DNA from: MESE01 sp036675035
GTDB taxonomy: Bacteria > Pseudomonadota > Gammaproteobacteria > Burkholderiales > Burkholderiaceae_D
Reading direction: 5' to 3'
Length of the DNA: 28,942 nucleotides
Assembly (NCBI GenBank): GCA_036675035.1
Contig: JAKFFO010000128.1
Coordinates: 1 to 28,942 of the forward strand
Part shown: positions 14,711 through 22,115 of the stretch, in pieces
Position numbering within the stretch: the stretch's first letter is position 1
Layout of the letters: every line of letters starts with the position of its first letter
Program-made: the position numbers and the translations under genes
Notes under the pieces: model-generated
Databases searched by the model: none
The model's input: only the letters and a program-made list of their open reading frames with translations
What the model was told of the DNA's origin: nothing

Positions 14711-16027
14711 TCAGGGTTCATCGGGCGATACGGTTGCATCCGGCTCGATCCTGGTAATCAGCAAGCGGTCGATTCGATTGCGATCCATATCGACCACTTC
14801 GATGCGGTAGCCTTCCCATTCGAAGTAGTCGGAAATCTTTGGAATATGACCAAGCCAGGTCATCACGAAACCAGCCAGCGTATGGTAGGCGCCGGCAGAT
14901 TCTTCCGGGAAATGAACATCGGTTTCGAGCAATTCACGGAAACGATCGAATGAGATGCCGGCATCGATCAGCCAGGATCCATCTTCGCGCTGAACCGCAT
15001 CGGCTTCATGATTCTGGTCGATGATCGACACGTCGCCGACCAATGCGCCCAATACGTCGCTCAACGTGACGATGCCTTCGATCTCACCGTATTCGTCGAT
15101 TACCAGTGCCAGTTCGGCGCGATTTTTTTTAAGCGTTTCGAGCAACTGCATCGCACTGATGGTTTCAGGGACGAACAATGGCGGCTGCAATACGGAGCTG
15201 ATGTCGACCGTCTGGCCGCGGATGGTTTGCTCGAACAGGCTGCCGGCATGGATCACGCCGACAATGTGGGACAGATCGCCTTTGCAAACAGGGAAACGGT
15301 TATAGGAACTATCGGCGATCTTGATCAGATTTTCTTCCAGCGGATCTTCCAGGTCGATGAAGTGCACGTCCATCCGCGGTGTCATCAGCGCGGCGACCCG
15401 CTGGTCATCCAGGCGCAATGCGCGCGAGACGATGTCGTGTTCGGTTTTTTCGAACAGACCGGCGTCGGTGCCTTCGCGCAAATACCCGGCGATCTCTTCT
15501 TCTGTTACCGCATCGTCTTTCTTGTGATGGAGGCCGAGCACGCGCAGCACAAACTCTGTGGTGACAGTCAGGATCCTGACAAATGGCCCCATCAGGCGCG
15601 ACAGCCATTGCATCGGAGCCGCGATGAGCGATGCTACCGTCTCCGGATATTGCATTGCGATTCGTTTGGGAACCAGTTCGCCGAGAATCAGCGACGCGAA
15701 GGTAATGCCGACAACCACGATTCCGAGAGCAAATTCGCGGGCGTATGCGCCGACGAGCGGCAGCGATTGAAGGCTGGGAGTGAGCTGCTCGACCAGCGAA
15801 GCTTCGCCGAACGCTCCGTTGAAAATCCCGATCAGCGTTATGCCCACCTGGATTGTCGAAAGAAATCGGCTCGGGCTGTCCGACAGATCCAGCGCGGCTT
15901 GTGCGCCGCGGCTGCCGTTTTCAGATAATCTCTGCAAACGAATTCGTTTAGATGAAACTATTGCAATTTCGGACATGGCGAATACGCCATTCACCAGAAT
16001 CAAACCAAGGATAATTAATATGTCCAC
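14711..16027 (-). CDS. CNNM/CorC-type (hemolysin family) membrane transporter
   Basis: A 438-aa protein with three parts. An N-terminal DUF21/CNNM membrane domain (about 1-190) includes NGVFAMSEIAIVSSKRIRL and LGELVPKRIA. A CBS-domain pair (about 205-340) includes ALMTPRMDVHFIDLED and LVIDEYGEIEGIVTLSD. A C-terminal CorC/HlyC domain (about 350-430) includes GSWLIDAGISFDRFRELL. Bacterial CNNM/CorC homologues export or regulate magnesium and cobalt; the old haemolysin label is historical. The start is GTG; it has no clear ribosome site, but the first residues MDILIILGLILVNGVFAMSE fit the family exactly. It is divergent from the MORN protein. Confidence 0.9.
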   Translation of the reverse strand: MDILIILGLILVNGVFAMSEIAIVSSKRIRLQRLSENGSRGAQAALDLSDSPSRFLSTIQVGITLIGIFNGAFGEASLVEQLTPSLQSLPLVGAYAREFALGIVVVGITFASLILGELVPKRIAMQYPETVASLIAAPMQWLSRLMGPFVRILTVTTEFVLRVLGLHHKKDDAVTEEEIAGYLREGTDAGLFEKTEHDIVSRALRLDDQRVAALMTPRMDVHFIDLEDPLEENLIKIADSSYNRFPVCKGDLSHIVGVIHAGSLFEQTIRGQTVDISSVLQPPLFVPETISAMQLLETLKKNRAELALVIDEYGEIEGIVTLSDVLGALVGDVSIIDQNHEADAVQREDGSWLIDAGISFDRFRELLETDVHFPEESAGAYHTLAGFVMTWLGHIPKISDYFEWEGYRIEVVDMDRNRIDRLLITRIEPDATVSPDEP

Positions 16028-16199
16028 TGGAACAGGATCGTGCGGTTTGCCCGCATATCCCTTTTTTGTTTGGGGACGGATATTGTACTAGGAACGACCA
16101 TGGTTTCCACAATTCGGCATATCGGCGCCATGCGGCGGGCGGGATGCCTTTGTGCGGCGCATCACCTCACCGCTGGCGGGGGCCATAAGACAGAGTAGA

Positions 16200-16218
16200 G
16201 CGCCGGCCGGTCCGGCGC
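16200..16218. repeat. GC-rich inverted repeat upstream of the MORN gene
   Basis: GCGCCGG and CCGGCGC are perfect 7-bp arms around five bases, ending 39 bases before the MORN protein start. It probably lies in the 5' leader and could form a stable RNA hairpin or be a protein site. No T tract follows. Confidence 0.5.
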
Positions 16219-16257
16219 GGATCATTCGGTACAGAAAATTAAACGAAAGAGCTAGCC

Positions 16258-18108
16258 ATGCGTTTCCCGATTCGGATTGCCCAAATTGCAAGCAGTGCGT
16301 GCCTGTCGCTGGCCTGTCCCTTGCTGCTGTTCGCGGATGCGACGTCGATTCCGGCAGCCGTCACGGCCGACGGCGGACGCTATTTCGGCTCGCTGGTCGA
16401 CGGCGTTCGGCAGGGCTATGGAAAAGTTGAATGGGAAAACGGTGCGCTTTACGAGGGCGGCTTCGACAGAGGGTTGTTCTCCGGCCATGGAAAGTGGCGA
16501 TCGGCTTCGGGCAACAAGTACGAGGGCACATTCCGTAACGGGATGATGGCCGGGCAGGGTCGAATGGAAATGAACGACGGCAGTATCTACGTCGGCGCAT
16601 TTCTGAATGATGAATTCAACGGCTGGGGCCGCCTGCGAACGCCAAACGGAGACACTTACGAGGGCGAATTCGAACACGGTTATTTCCACGGGAAAGGACG
16701 TTTGATCTCTACCGGATTTACATACGACGGTGATTTCGCACGGGGAGAGTATCGCGGCTTCGGCAAGCTGACCTATCAGGACGGGCGCGGATATGCCGGA
16801 GAATTCGTAAGCAGTGAATATCATGGAAAGGGCAGGTACCAAACGCCGGACGGCGACGTCTATGAAGGGGATTTCAACAAGGGAGAATTCACCGGCACGG
16901 GCAGTTATGTGCTGAAGGACGGCGCACGCTATCAGGGTGGCGTCGCGAATTGGCAGCCGCATGGCAAGGGCGTCTACACCGATGCCGGATCGAGTGTTTA
17001 CCAAGGACGATTTGTCGATGGCGAGCTGGTCGGCAAGGGCCGGATGACGGGTAAGGACGGCTCGCGTTACGATGGCGAGTTCCGCAACTGGCGCTTTCAC
17101 GGGCAGGGAGTCTACCGGCAGGCGAACGGCGATGAGTACAAGGGCGCGTTCGCGTACGGATTGTACGATGGCCCGGGAACGCTGTCGTATGCAGCGCCGC
17201 GGCCGGACGGCCGCTCGCGCGACACCGGCAATTGGCGTTATGGGAACCTGGAAGACAAGGCACAGGAGCGGCAGGTCAAAATCAATGTCGAGACGGTCTT
17301 GTACAACCAGCGCGCCTTGCTGGATCGGGAACTGGCCGGCCTGTTGCCGCAGGATCCGCGCAGCATCGACATGTACCTGCTCACGGTTGGCGGCGACGGC
17401 GCGCAAGAGGTGTTTCGGCGTGAAGTGCAGTTCGTGCGTGCGCAGTTCGATCGGGAATTCGGTACCAAGGGGCGATCGGTCGCATTGATCAACAGCCGAA
17501 GTTCAACCGCGTCTGTGCCGATGGCGACCATCACCAGTATGCGTGAGTCCTTGCAGCACATGGCGGCGCGCATGGACAAGGAACAGGACATCCTGTTCCT
17601 TTTTCTCACCAGCCACGGGTCGAAGCAGCATGAATTTTCCCTGGCCCAGAACGGTATGGAGCTGCGCGGATTGCAAGCGTCGGAATTGGGAACGATGCTC
17701 AAGCAAACCGGTATCCGGTGGAAGGTGGTAGTTGTGTCGGCTTGCTATTCCGGCGGGTTCATCGATGCCGTGAAGGATGAGTACACAATGGTCATTACTG
17801 CGGCGCGGCATGACCGGACGTCGTTCGGCTGTGCCGACGACAACGAGTTCACCTACTTCGGGCGCGCTTTTTTCAAGGAATCGCTGGCGAGCGGCAGCTC
17901 GTTTCAGAATGCCTTCATAAAAGCCAAGGCATTGGTCGAAAAATGGGAGGCCGACGACGGCGTTGCGGGCCGCAAGGTTTTGCACTCGCTGCCGCAAATT
18001 CATGCGCCTGCACCCGTTAGCAACCACTTGCAGCGCTGGCACGCGCAGCGTACCCATTCAACAGAGGTCGCGGCGGCCGGTCGCGGCGCCCCGGGCCGGC
18101 AGAAGTAG
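16258..18108 (+). CDS. Secreted MORN-repeat protein with C13-family caspase-like peptidase domain
   Basis: A 616-aa protein. Residues 1-26 look like a Sec signal peptide (basic start, hydrophobic core, FADA end). Residues 41-315 form about twelve MORN repeats of 23 residues with the motif Y-G-F--G---G-G. A linker (about 316-365) leads to a peptidase C13 (legumain-like, caspase-hemoglobinase fold) domain at about 370-570. The catalytic pair is visible: His453 in FLFLTSHGS and Cys496 in VVVSACYSGGF. TAARHDRTSFGC follows, as in C13 enzymes. The tail (575-616) is Ala/Gly/Arg rich and probably disordered. The family predicts a cysteine peptidase with preference for Asn/Asp; target and inhibitor are unknown. 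The start has only a weak AAAGAG site. It is divergent from the CNNM transporter and convergent with the CMD gene. Both joined parts are in one unbroken frame, so the fusion is genuine in this sequence. Confidence 0.87.
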   Translation: MRFPIRIAQIASSACLSLACPLLLFADATSIPAAVTADGGRYFGSLVDGVRQGYGKVEWENGALYEGGFDRGLFSGHGKWRSASGNKYEGTFRNGMMAGQGRMEMNDGSIYVGAFLNDEFNGWGRLRTPNGDTYEGEFEHGYFHGKGRLISTGFTYDGDFARGEYRGFGKLTYQDGRGYAGEFVSSEYHGKGRYQTPDGDVYEGDFNKGEFTGTGSYVLKDGARYQGGVANWQPHGKGVYTDAGSSVYQGRFVDGELVGKGRMTGKDGSRYDGEFRNWRFHGQGVYRQANGDEYKGAFAYGLYDGPGTLSYAAPRPDGRSRDTGNWRYGNLEDKAQERQVKINVETVLYNQRALLDRELAGLLPQDPRSIDMYLLTVGGDGAQEVFRREVQFVRAQFDREFGTKGRSVALINSRSSTASVPMATITSMRESLQHMAARMDKEQDILFLFLTSHGSKQHEFSLAQNGMELRGLQASELGTMLKQTGIRWKVVVVSACYSGGFIDAVKDEYTMVITAARHDRTSFGCADDNEFTYFGRAFFKESLASGSSFQNAFIKAKALVEKWEADDGVAGRKVLHSLPQIHAPAPVSNHLQRWHAQRTHSTEVAAAGRGAPGRQK

Positions 18109-18130
18109 CCGAGTACGCAAATATCGCGAG

Positions 18131-18685
18131 CTATGTTGCGTAGCCAAAGCGGGGCGCATACGATTCAAGATCGACGTGGAGCGCATTAGTCACAAAGGAA
18201 ATCGTATGGTAATAACCGACCAGCACGATCAGCTCAAGTGCCTGCTCCGGGGTGTGGAATCGCATCAGATTTTCCCAGGTCGAATCGGCGACGGCAGCGC
18301 CGTCGTGCAGTTCATCAACCAGCTTGATCAACGATGCTTCGCGAGCGGGCCACGGGTATTCGCTGATCGCCGTATTGCAGGTTGCGGCAATTTCCTGCTT
18401 ATTCAATCCGGCGCGCTGCGCGAACATTGCGACGTGTACACCCCATTCGTACTCGGATCCGCACCGCGCGCAGGTACGCAATATGACGATTTCCCGATCG
18501 CGCAGCTCGATCGAGCCTTTGTCGAGCAGACTGCCGGCGAACATGCGCTGAAGAACACGCGGGTTGCGGGCCATTGTGCGGAATAATTTAAGCGGTTCGA
18601 TTCCCGGCGGCATGATGCGGGAAAAGCTTTCCTCGATCGACGGATCGTAGGGTGCGTCGGCGGGGACGATGCGAGGTGCGGGCAT
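18131..18685 (-). CDS. Carboxymuconolactone decarboxylase (AhpD-like) family protein
   Basis: A 184-aa all-helical protein. The active-site segment is RTCARCGSEYEWGVHVAMFAQ: a CxxC pair at C72/C75 followed by Glu79 and His84. AhpD peroxidase partners use CxxC-x3-His; here the His is more distant, in the YEWxxH arrangement of non-AhpD members, so a thiol-dependent role is possible but uncertain. The C-terminal part has LIVLVGYYHTISFVTNAL, typical of the family. The open frame continues upstream to 18958, but the ATG at 18685 begins the homologous region and has AAGGTG upstream. The gene is preceded by two tandem dyads suggesting tight repression. Confidence 0.85.
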   Translation of the reverse strand: MPAPRIVPADAPYDPSIEESFSRIMPPGIEPLKLFRTMARNPRVLQRMFAGSLLDKGSIELRDREIVILRTCARCGSEYEWGVHVAMFAQRAGLNKQEIAATCNTAISEYPWPAREASLIKLVDELHDGAAVADSTWENLMRFHTPEQALELIVLVGYYHTISFVTNALHVDLESYAPRFGYAT

Positions 18686-18721
18686 GGCAGGCACCTTCTG
18701 GGCAAAATTGGCGGATTGCAA

Positions 18722-18763
18722 ATTGCTACGAATAGTGTAGCACATTGCTACTACTAGTGTAGC
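18722..18763. promoter_or_regulatory. Two tandem operator-like dyads, 22-bp period, upstream of the CMD gene
   Basis: ATTGCTAC-N3-TAGTGTAGC occurs twice (18722-18741 and 18744-18763) with 18 of 20 bases identical. Each copy is a dyad GCTAC-N7-GTAGC. The 22-bp spacing is two helical turns, so two dimers would bind the same DNA face. The minus-strand dyads carry TACACT sequences that could be -10 elements, placing the sites over the promoter 37-79 bases before the CMD start. The pattern resembles TetR-type operators; no TetR gene is in the window. Confidence 0.7.
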
Positions 18764-18956
18764 TAGTTTGCGGATTTGCCCGGACTGCCCATCATGGACG
18801 CAGGGCGGTCGGCTGCCTGGATGTTCCGGCAATCGTGAGACCCTTGCGCCCGATCTGCCGCACTCTGGCTCTTGACCTGTCTTTGATTGTGGGAACATCA
18901 TAGCGAAAAAGAAAAAGCAGCCTGCTGCCAGAACAGCCATCACCAGGGGATACATC

Positions 18957-19163
18957 ATGCTGAAATTTGATTTTTCGATTCAGACCAGGGAAGGTCAGAA
19001 AATAGACAGTATCGTCATCGCGGGAAAAGATCAGGGAGATGCCGAGCGCAAGCTGCTGCAGATGTATCGCCATTGCCAAATTGCGCAATGCCGGATCAAG
19101 GGCGACGACAGATATGGCCAATCGACCTCGATCGAAGAGATATTGACCCTAATCTCTAAGTGA
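18957..19163 (+). CDS. Small hypothetical protein, 68 aa
   Basis: I do not recognise a named family. The protein is soluble, begins MLKFDFSIQTREGQKIDSI, has a beta-strand-like first half, a helix DAERKLLQMYRHC, then QCRIKGDD and a helical end IEEILTLISK. AGGGGA lies upstream of the ATG at good spacing. A possible promoter is TTGACC at 18872 with a poor -10 about 18 bases on. It overlaps the 3' end of the convergent ParA gene by 15 bases. The gap of 271 bases to the divergent CMD gene holds the operator pair. Two cysteines (C40, C45) are visible. Confidence 0.7.
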   Translation: MLKFDFSIQTREGQKIDSIVIAGKDQGDAERKLLQMYRHCQIAQCRIKGDDRYGQSTSIEEILTLISK

Positions 19164-19937
19164 GGTGCGGCGCTCGATAAAGCCGTCCGCGAGCAGTTCT
19201 TCGACCAGTTCATCATAATCGTGCGCGCCGCGACTGGCCGGCGCGTACTCGAAAATCGTCTTGTTATAGGCCGGGCTTTCCGCAAGACTGACATTTTCCG
19301 CGATACGTGTGCGACATACTTCGTCACCGAACTTTTGTTCGAGCATGCGCAGTACGTCCCACGCCATGCCGCGCCGCCCATCGAAACGTGTTAACAGGTA
19401 ACGCCGCTTGACGCGGCGTTTTAACACCGGCTCCAATGCTTTCAAGGTTTTCTCAATGGTGAAAGCTGCTTTGGCGGACAGGTGGTCCGCTGAGACCGGC
19501 ACGATCAGGCAGTCGGATGCGAAAATCGCGTTGAGAGAAAGCACGCCGATCAATGGACAGCAATCAATGATGACCGGCCTTTCAAGCCCTCCAAACTGCT
19601 CCGTTTGCAGCGCCGAGTTGAGCCGATTCACGACGTTGTATCCTTTGCCGAATACAGTATCGATCTTCGATAGTTCCATGTGCCCGGGTATCATGCCGAT
19701 GCCATTGAGCGCGTTTTGCACCAAGTCGCTCAAGGTGCGATTGCGTTGAAACAGGCTCAGCACGGTATCATCGCCGGAGGCGGCGGTTATTCCGGCGATG
19801 CTGCTCAGGTGGGCTTGCGGATCAAGGTCGATCGCATACGGCTCGCGTCCACGGAGCGCAAGCGTCGCCGCGAGGTTGAGAGCGGTAGTGGTTTTCCCCA
19901 CCCCGCCTTTCTGATTGAAGATCGTAACGATGGTCAT
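19149..19937 (-). CDS. Orphan ParA/Soj family ATPase
   Basis: A 262-aa deviant Walker-type P-loop ATPase. The N-terminal motif is FNQKGGVGKTTTALNLA with the signature lysine two positions after the first Gly-containing start and the Walker A KGGVGKTT (10-17). Walker A' is IDLDPQAH. The Walker B-like strand is VIIDCCPLIGVLSLNA, where the usual DxPP is DCCP. No winged N-terminal DNA-binding domain is present, so this is a type Ib-like short ParA. No parB or parS-like gene is next to it. Short orphan ParAs often position protein complexes, not DNA; the cargo is unknown. The start has only a weak ribosome site, but the motif fixes it. The gene is preceded by a possible small OB-fold gene on the same strand. 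Confidence 0.88.
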   Translation of the reverse strand: MTIVTIFNQKGGVGKTTTALNLAATLALRGREPYAIDLDPQAHLSSIAGITAASGDDTVLSLFQRNRTLSDLVQNALNGIGMIPGHMELSKIDTVFGKGYNVVNRLNSALQTEQFGGLERPVIIDCCPLIGVLSLNAIFASDCLIVPVSADHLSAKAAFTIEKTLKALEPVLKRRVKRRYLLTRFDGRRGMAWDVLRMLEQKFGDEVCRTRIAENVSLAESPAYNKTIFEYAPASRGAHDYDELVEELLADGFIERRTSLRD

Positions 19938-20112
19938 GGTCGTCTCGAATTATCGGAAACCGGATCCGCAAAAACGGGAAGGGATTGCATGAGACGAGGC
20001 TGCGCGCAGCCTGCATCCCCCGGTTTTTCAATCGTTTTTCTTCTGTCCCGCATCTGCAGTTGCGAGAATAGCAGTTACCGGCTTGGCACGACAGGTAAAT
20101 CCAAGCAGGAAA

Positions 20113-20400
20113 TCAAACGCGCTGCCGGTATGAATTCTCCACCCCGAGAGGGCTCGGCGCCGCTTTAAATGATCCGGTTATGATCACGCCCTTTCCGGTC
20201 AAATGCGCCATTTCTCTAGCGTTGTCCGCACCCGCGCGTCGATGCGCGAGAAAGCGAGTCGGCGACTCATTCATGTCCGGGCCCGAAAACGTTATCGCAA
20301 CGACGCGCGTAGCGGCACGGCCGGTGACTTGCACGTCGGGTTCCATAGTTGCATAACCCCGTACATTGAAAGAATTGAACACTAGATTACCTTGCGCCAT
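20113..20400 (-). CDS. Possible small OB-fold (single-strand-binding-like) protein
   Basis: A 95-aa frame that could be a gene. FNVRGYATMEPDVQVTGRAATRVVAITF and a later GKGVIITGSFKA segment are arranged like the strands of a small single-stranded-DNA-binding OB fold; the segments are weakly similar and no residue is diagnostic. Third-position GC is lower than in neighbouring genes. No good ribosome site precedes the ATG at 20400; the inner ATG at 20346 is an alternative. It lies 175 bases upstream of the ParA gene, same strand. A strong hairpin precedes it. I give this low confidence because a reading by chance is not excluded. Confidence 0.35.
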   Translation of the reverse strand: MAQGNLVFNSFNVRGYATMEPDVQVTGRAATRVVAITFSGPDMNESPTRFLAHRRAGADNAREMAHLTGKGVIITGSFKAAPSPLGVENSYRQRV

Positions 20401-20425
20401 TCGACAAAATTACAGGCTTATCCGA

Positions 20426-20459
20426 GCAAGTTCCCGGACGGCTACTGAGGGGAACTTGC
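20426..20459. repeat. Perfect 10-bp inverted repeat
   Basis: GCAAGTTCCC and GGGAACTTGC pair perfectly around 14 bases. On the minus strand it lies about 26 bases upstream of the possible OB-fold gene start; on the plus strand it is 256 bases before the hemerythrin gene. No T tract follows on either strand, so an operator or stable leader hairpin is likelier than a terminator. Confidence 0.55.
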
Positions 20460-20591
20460 AAATCATGTTTGCGATCTATTCAGCACGGATAAACCAAGAA
20501 AATATCCGGCTTCAGCGTACTGAATCAGTAATTTCCTACATCGCATCAAGCCGATGTCCGACAGCGTTTGAAATGCGTTGAAGCTATCGTC

Positions 20592-20603
20592 TGATCTAGA
20601 TCA
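20592..20603. promoter_or_regulatory. FNR/DNR-type binding site upstream of the hemerythrin gene
   Basis: TGATCTAGATCA is a perfect dyad matching the core TGAT-N4-ATCA of FNR/DNR regulators, centred 117 bases before the gene start. A class II arrangement would put transcription start near 20639, just after an AT-containing CAATAA. Control by oxygen or nitric oxide would suit a hemerythrin protein; it is inferred from sequence only. Confidence 0.5.
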
Positions 20604-20714
20604 TTTTGAAATAGGGGATTACTCGCGCAATAAAGACTTGGAAGTGAAAAGCAACAATATCATCCGGAGCAACAGTCCGGTCCATTTGAAATCTTATTGA
20701 ATACGGGACTTATT

Positions 20715-21242
20715 ATGACTGCTTCTAAAAAATCGACTGCTGCAAATGCCAGCAACGCAATTTCAATGCTTGCCGATGACCATAAAAAAGTGAAAAAGCT
20801 TTTCAAGGATTTTGATAAATTGAAAGAGAAGGGCGATGCCGCGGATAAGGAAGCCCTGGTGGAACAGATTTGTGCCGAGTTGACGGTACATGCCGAAATC
20901 GAAGAGGAAGTGTTTTACCCTGCGGCACGAGACGCAATTGACGATGACGATATGATGAACGAAGCCGAAGTCGAGCATGCCAGCGCAAAAGATTTGATCG
21001 AACAATTGCAGGCAATGGATTCTTCTGATCCCACCTACGATGCAAAAGTTACGGTTCTCGGCGAATACGTCAATCATCACGTTGAAGAAGAAGAAAAAGA
21101 AATGTTCCCTAAAGTAAAAAAAGCCAAACTCGATCTTGAAGCACTGGGTGAAGAAATCGCGACACTCAAGGAAACCAAAGAAACGCAATTGCTGAGCGCT
21201 GCCAAGTCTTCAGTCTCACGCAGTCCATCTGCAAGGCTGTAG
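20715..21242 (+). CDS. Hemerythrin HHE domain protein
   Basis: A 175-aa four-helix-bundle protein expected to bind a di-iron centre. Ligand-type residues are visible: His23 (DDHKKVKKLF), His59 and Glu63 (HAEIEEEVFYP), His88 (VEHASA), His121/122 and Glu126 (NHHVEEEEKEMFP). This HHE group includes proteins linked to oxygen, nitric oxide or iron and oxidative-stress handling; the role here is not determined. The frame extends upstream to a TTG at 20697, but the ATG at 20715 starts the natural sequence and has GGGA upstream. It is highly charged, with a Ser-rich C-terminal tail. It is monocistronic with its own terminator and a nearby FNR-type site. Confidence 0.92.
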   Translation: MTASKKSTAANASNAISMLADDHKKVKKLFKDFDKLKEKGDAADKEALVEQICAELTVHAEIEEEVFYPAARDAIDDDDMMNEAEVEHASAKDLIEQLQAMDSSDPTYDAKVTVLGEYVNHHVEEEEKEMFPKVKKAKLDLEALGEEIATLKETKETQLLSAAKSSVSRSPSARL

Positions 21243-21256
21243 ACCAACTGCGTTGC

Positions 21257-21308
21257 GAAGCGGTGCTATCGTATCGCCGCACGGTACCGCTTCCGTTGCG
21301 TTTTATTA
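21257..21308 (+). terminator. Probable terminator of the hemerythrin gene
   Basis: GAAGCGGT (21257-21264) pairs with ACCGCTTC (21286-21293) and is followed after seven bases by TTTTATTATTT. The loop is 21 bases and can form an inner stem. It begins 14 bases after the stop codon. The separation from the T run weakens the call. Confidence 0.45.
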
Positions 21309-21331
21309 TTTCGCGATCTCGCTGCGAGCGC

Positions 21332-22102
21332 TCATTCTGTAAAGGGGGCCGCGCGAATCATCCGGTTCAATCCCAAAGTGACCAGGAAGTGAGCGCGCGA
21401 TGCAGGATTCGCTGTCGCATTATGTTTCATCAGCCTCGCCATTTCGGCTTTAAAACCGGCGCGCGGATATAGATTCAGAACGTGGGTCCTGTTCTGCACG
21501 TGAATCTGCTTGTATCGTGAGCCGATCACGTCAAGACTTGCGCCCGCATGCAGCAAATGCGCTTCCATCCCTTGGTGCTTCGTTACCCTGATATTCAAAT
21601 GCAGGCAGATCGCATCTGCCAACACTTGCTGCTTTGGTTCAGGCCATTGATGGCGCTGCGCAAATTGCTGGGCGGCTTGCGCCCCTGCGGCGGCAAAGCA
21701 GCTGCAGTCATCTCTTTGCCGGCCGGCGTTTGCCAATCCCTGATCGTGCAAAAGTGCTGCGACATAGAATAATTCTTCGTCATACCGCAGTTCATCTCTC
21801 GCGGCCAGCAAGGCGCCCCACAGATAAGTTCGCAGGCAATGATTGATCAGGAAAACCGGCGAAGCCTCGGTACACAATTCAAATGCGTCGCGTGCCGCCA
21901 GGGTGTCTGGAATCCGGATGCTATCGAGATCGATGCGTGCTGCTTCGGCGCGCGACATGCCGATTTTATGCAGGCCGCGTGAGGACATGTTTGTCAGGCG
22001 CAGCAAAATTGCTTGCGCGAGCAGGCGCAGGCGTTCATTTCTGCGTAAAGTGCCGCCGGTCACGTGCGCCCATTTGTAAGAGCCGATTGTCGGGTTCGAC
22101 AT
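21332..22102 (-). CDS. HD-domain metal-dependent phosphohydrolase-like protein
   Basis: A 256-aa protein with an HD-domain core. His88 is in LINHCLRTYLWG, the HD pair His119-Asp120 is in VAALLHDQGL, and CLHLNI follows, in the order H...HD...H. The family includes cyanamide-hydratase-like and other HD hydrolases; the substrate is unknown and no GYP motif of cyclic-di-GMP phosphodiesterases is seen. The ATG at 22102 follows AAGGAAACC; the longer frame to 22141 would overlap the upstream stop and is rejected. It begins 13 bases after the MAPEG gene, so the two almost certainly share one transcript. Confidence 0.83.
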   Translation of the reverse strand: MSNPTIGSYKWAHVTGGTLRRNERLRLLAQAILLRLTNMSSRGLHKIGMSRAEAARIDLDSIRIPDTLAARDAFELCTEASPVFLINHCLRTYLWGALLAARDELRYDEELFYVAALLHDQGLANAGRQRDDCSCFAAAGAQAAQQFAQRHQWPEPKQQVLADAICLHLNIRVTKHQGMEAHLLHAGASLDVIGSRYKQIHVQNRTHVLNLYPRAGFKAEMARLMKHNATANPASRAHFLVTLGLNRMIRAAPFTE

Positions 22103-22115
22103 GGTTTCCTTGCTA

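Larger units (their letters stand above)
20401..20714. promoter_or_regulatory. Intergenic region between possible OB-fold gene and hemerythrin gene
   Basis: No gene is supported in this 314-base gap. It holds two notable structures, listed separately: a 10-bp inverted repeat at 20426-20459, and an FNR-type dyad at 20592-20603. The ribosome site of the hemerythrin gene (GGGAC) lies at its right end. Confidence 0.5.

Noticed and set aside
15008..15928. 306-aa plus-strand frame
   Set aside because: It is antisense to the CNNM/CorC gene, whose domains are unmistakable; the frame is a high-GC shadow.
16252..17406. 384-aa minus-strand frame inside the MORN gene
   Set aside because: Antisense shadow of the repetitive MORN coding sequence; no domain or ribosome site.
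20203..20385. 60-aa plus-strand frame
   Set aside because: Opposite to the possible OB-fold frame, with Arg-rich shadow composition and no ribosome site.
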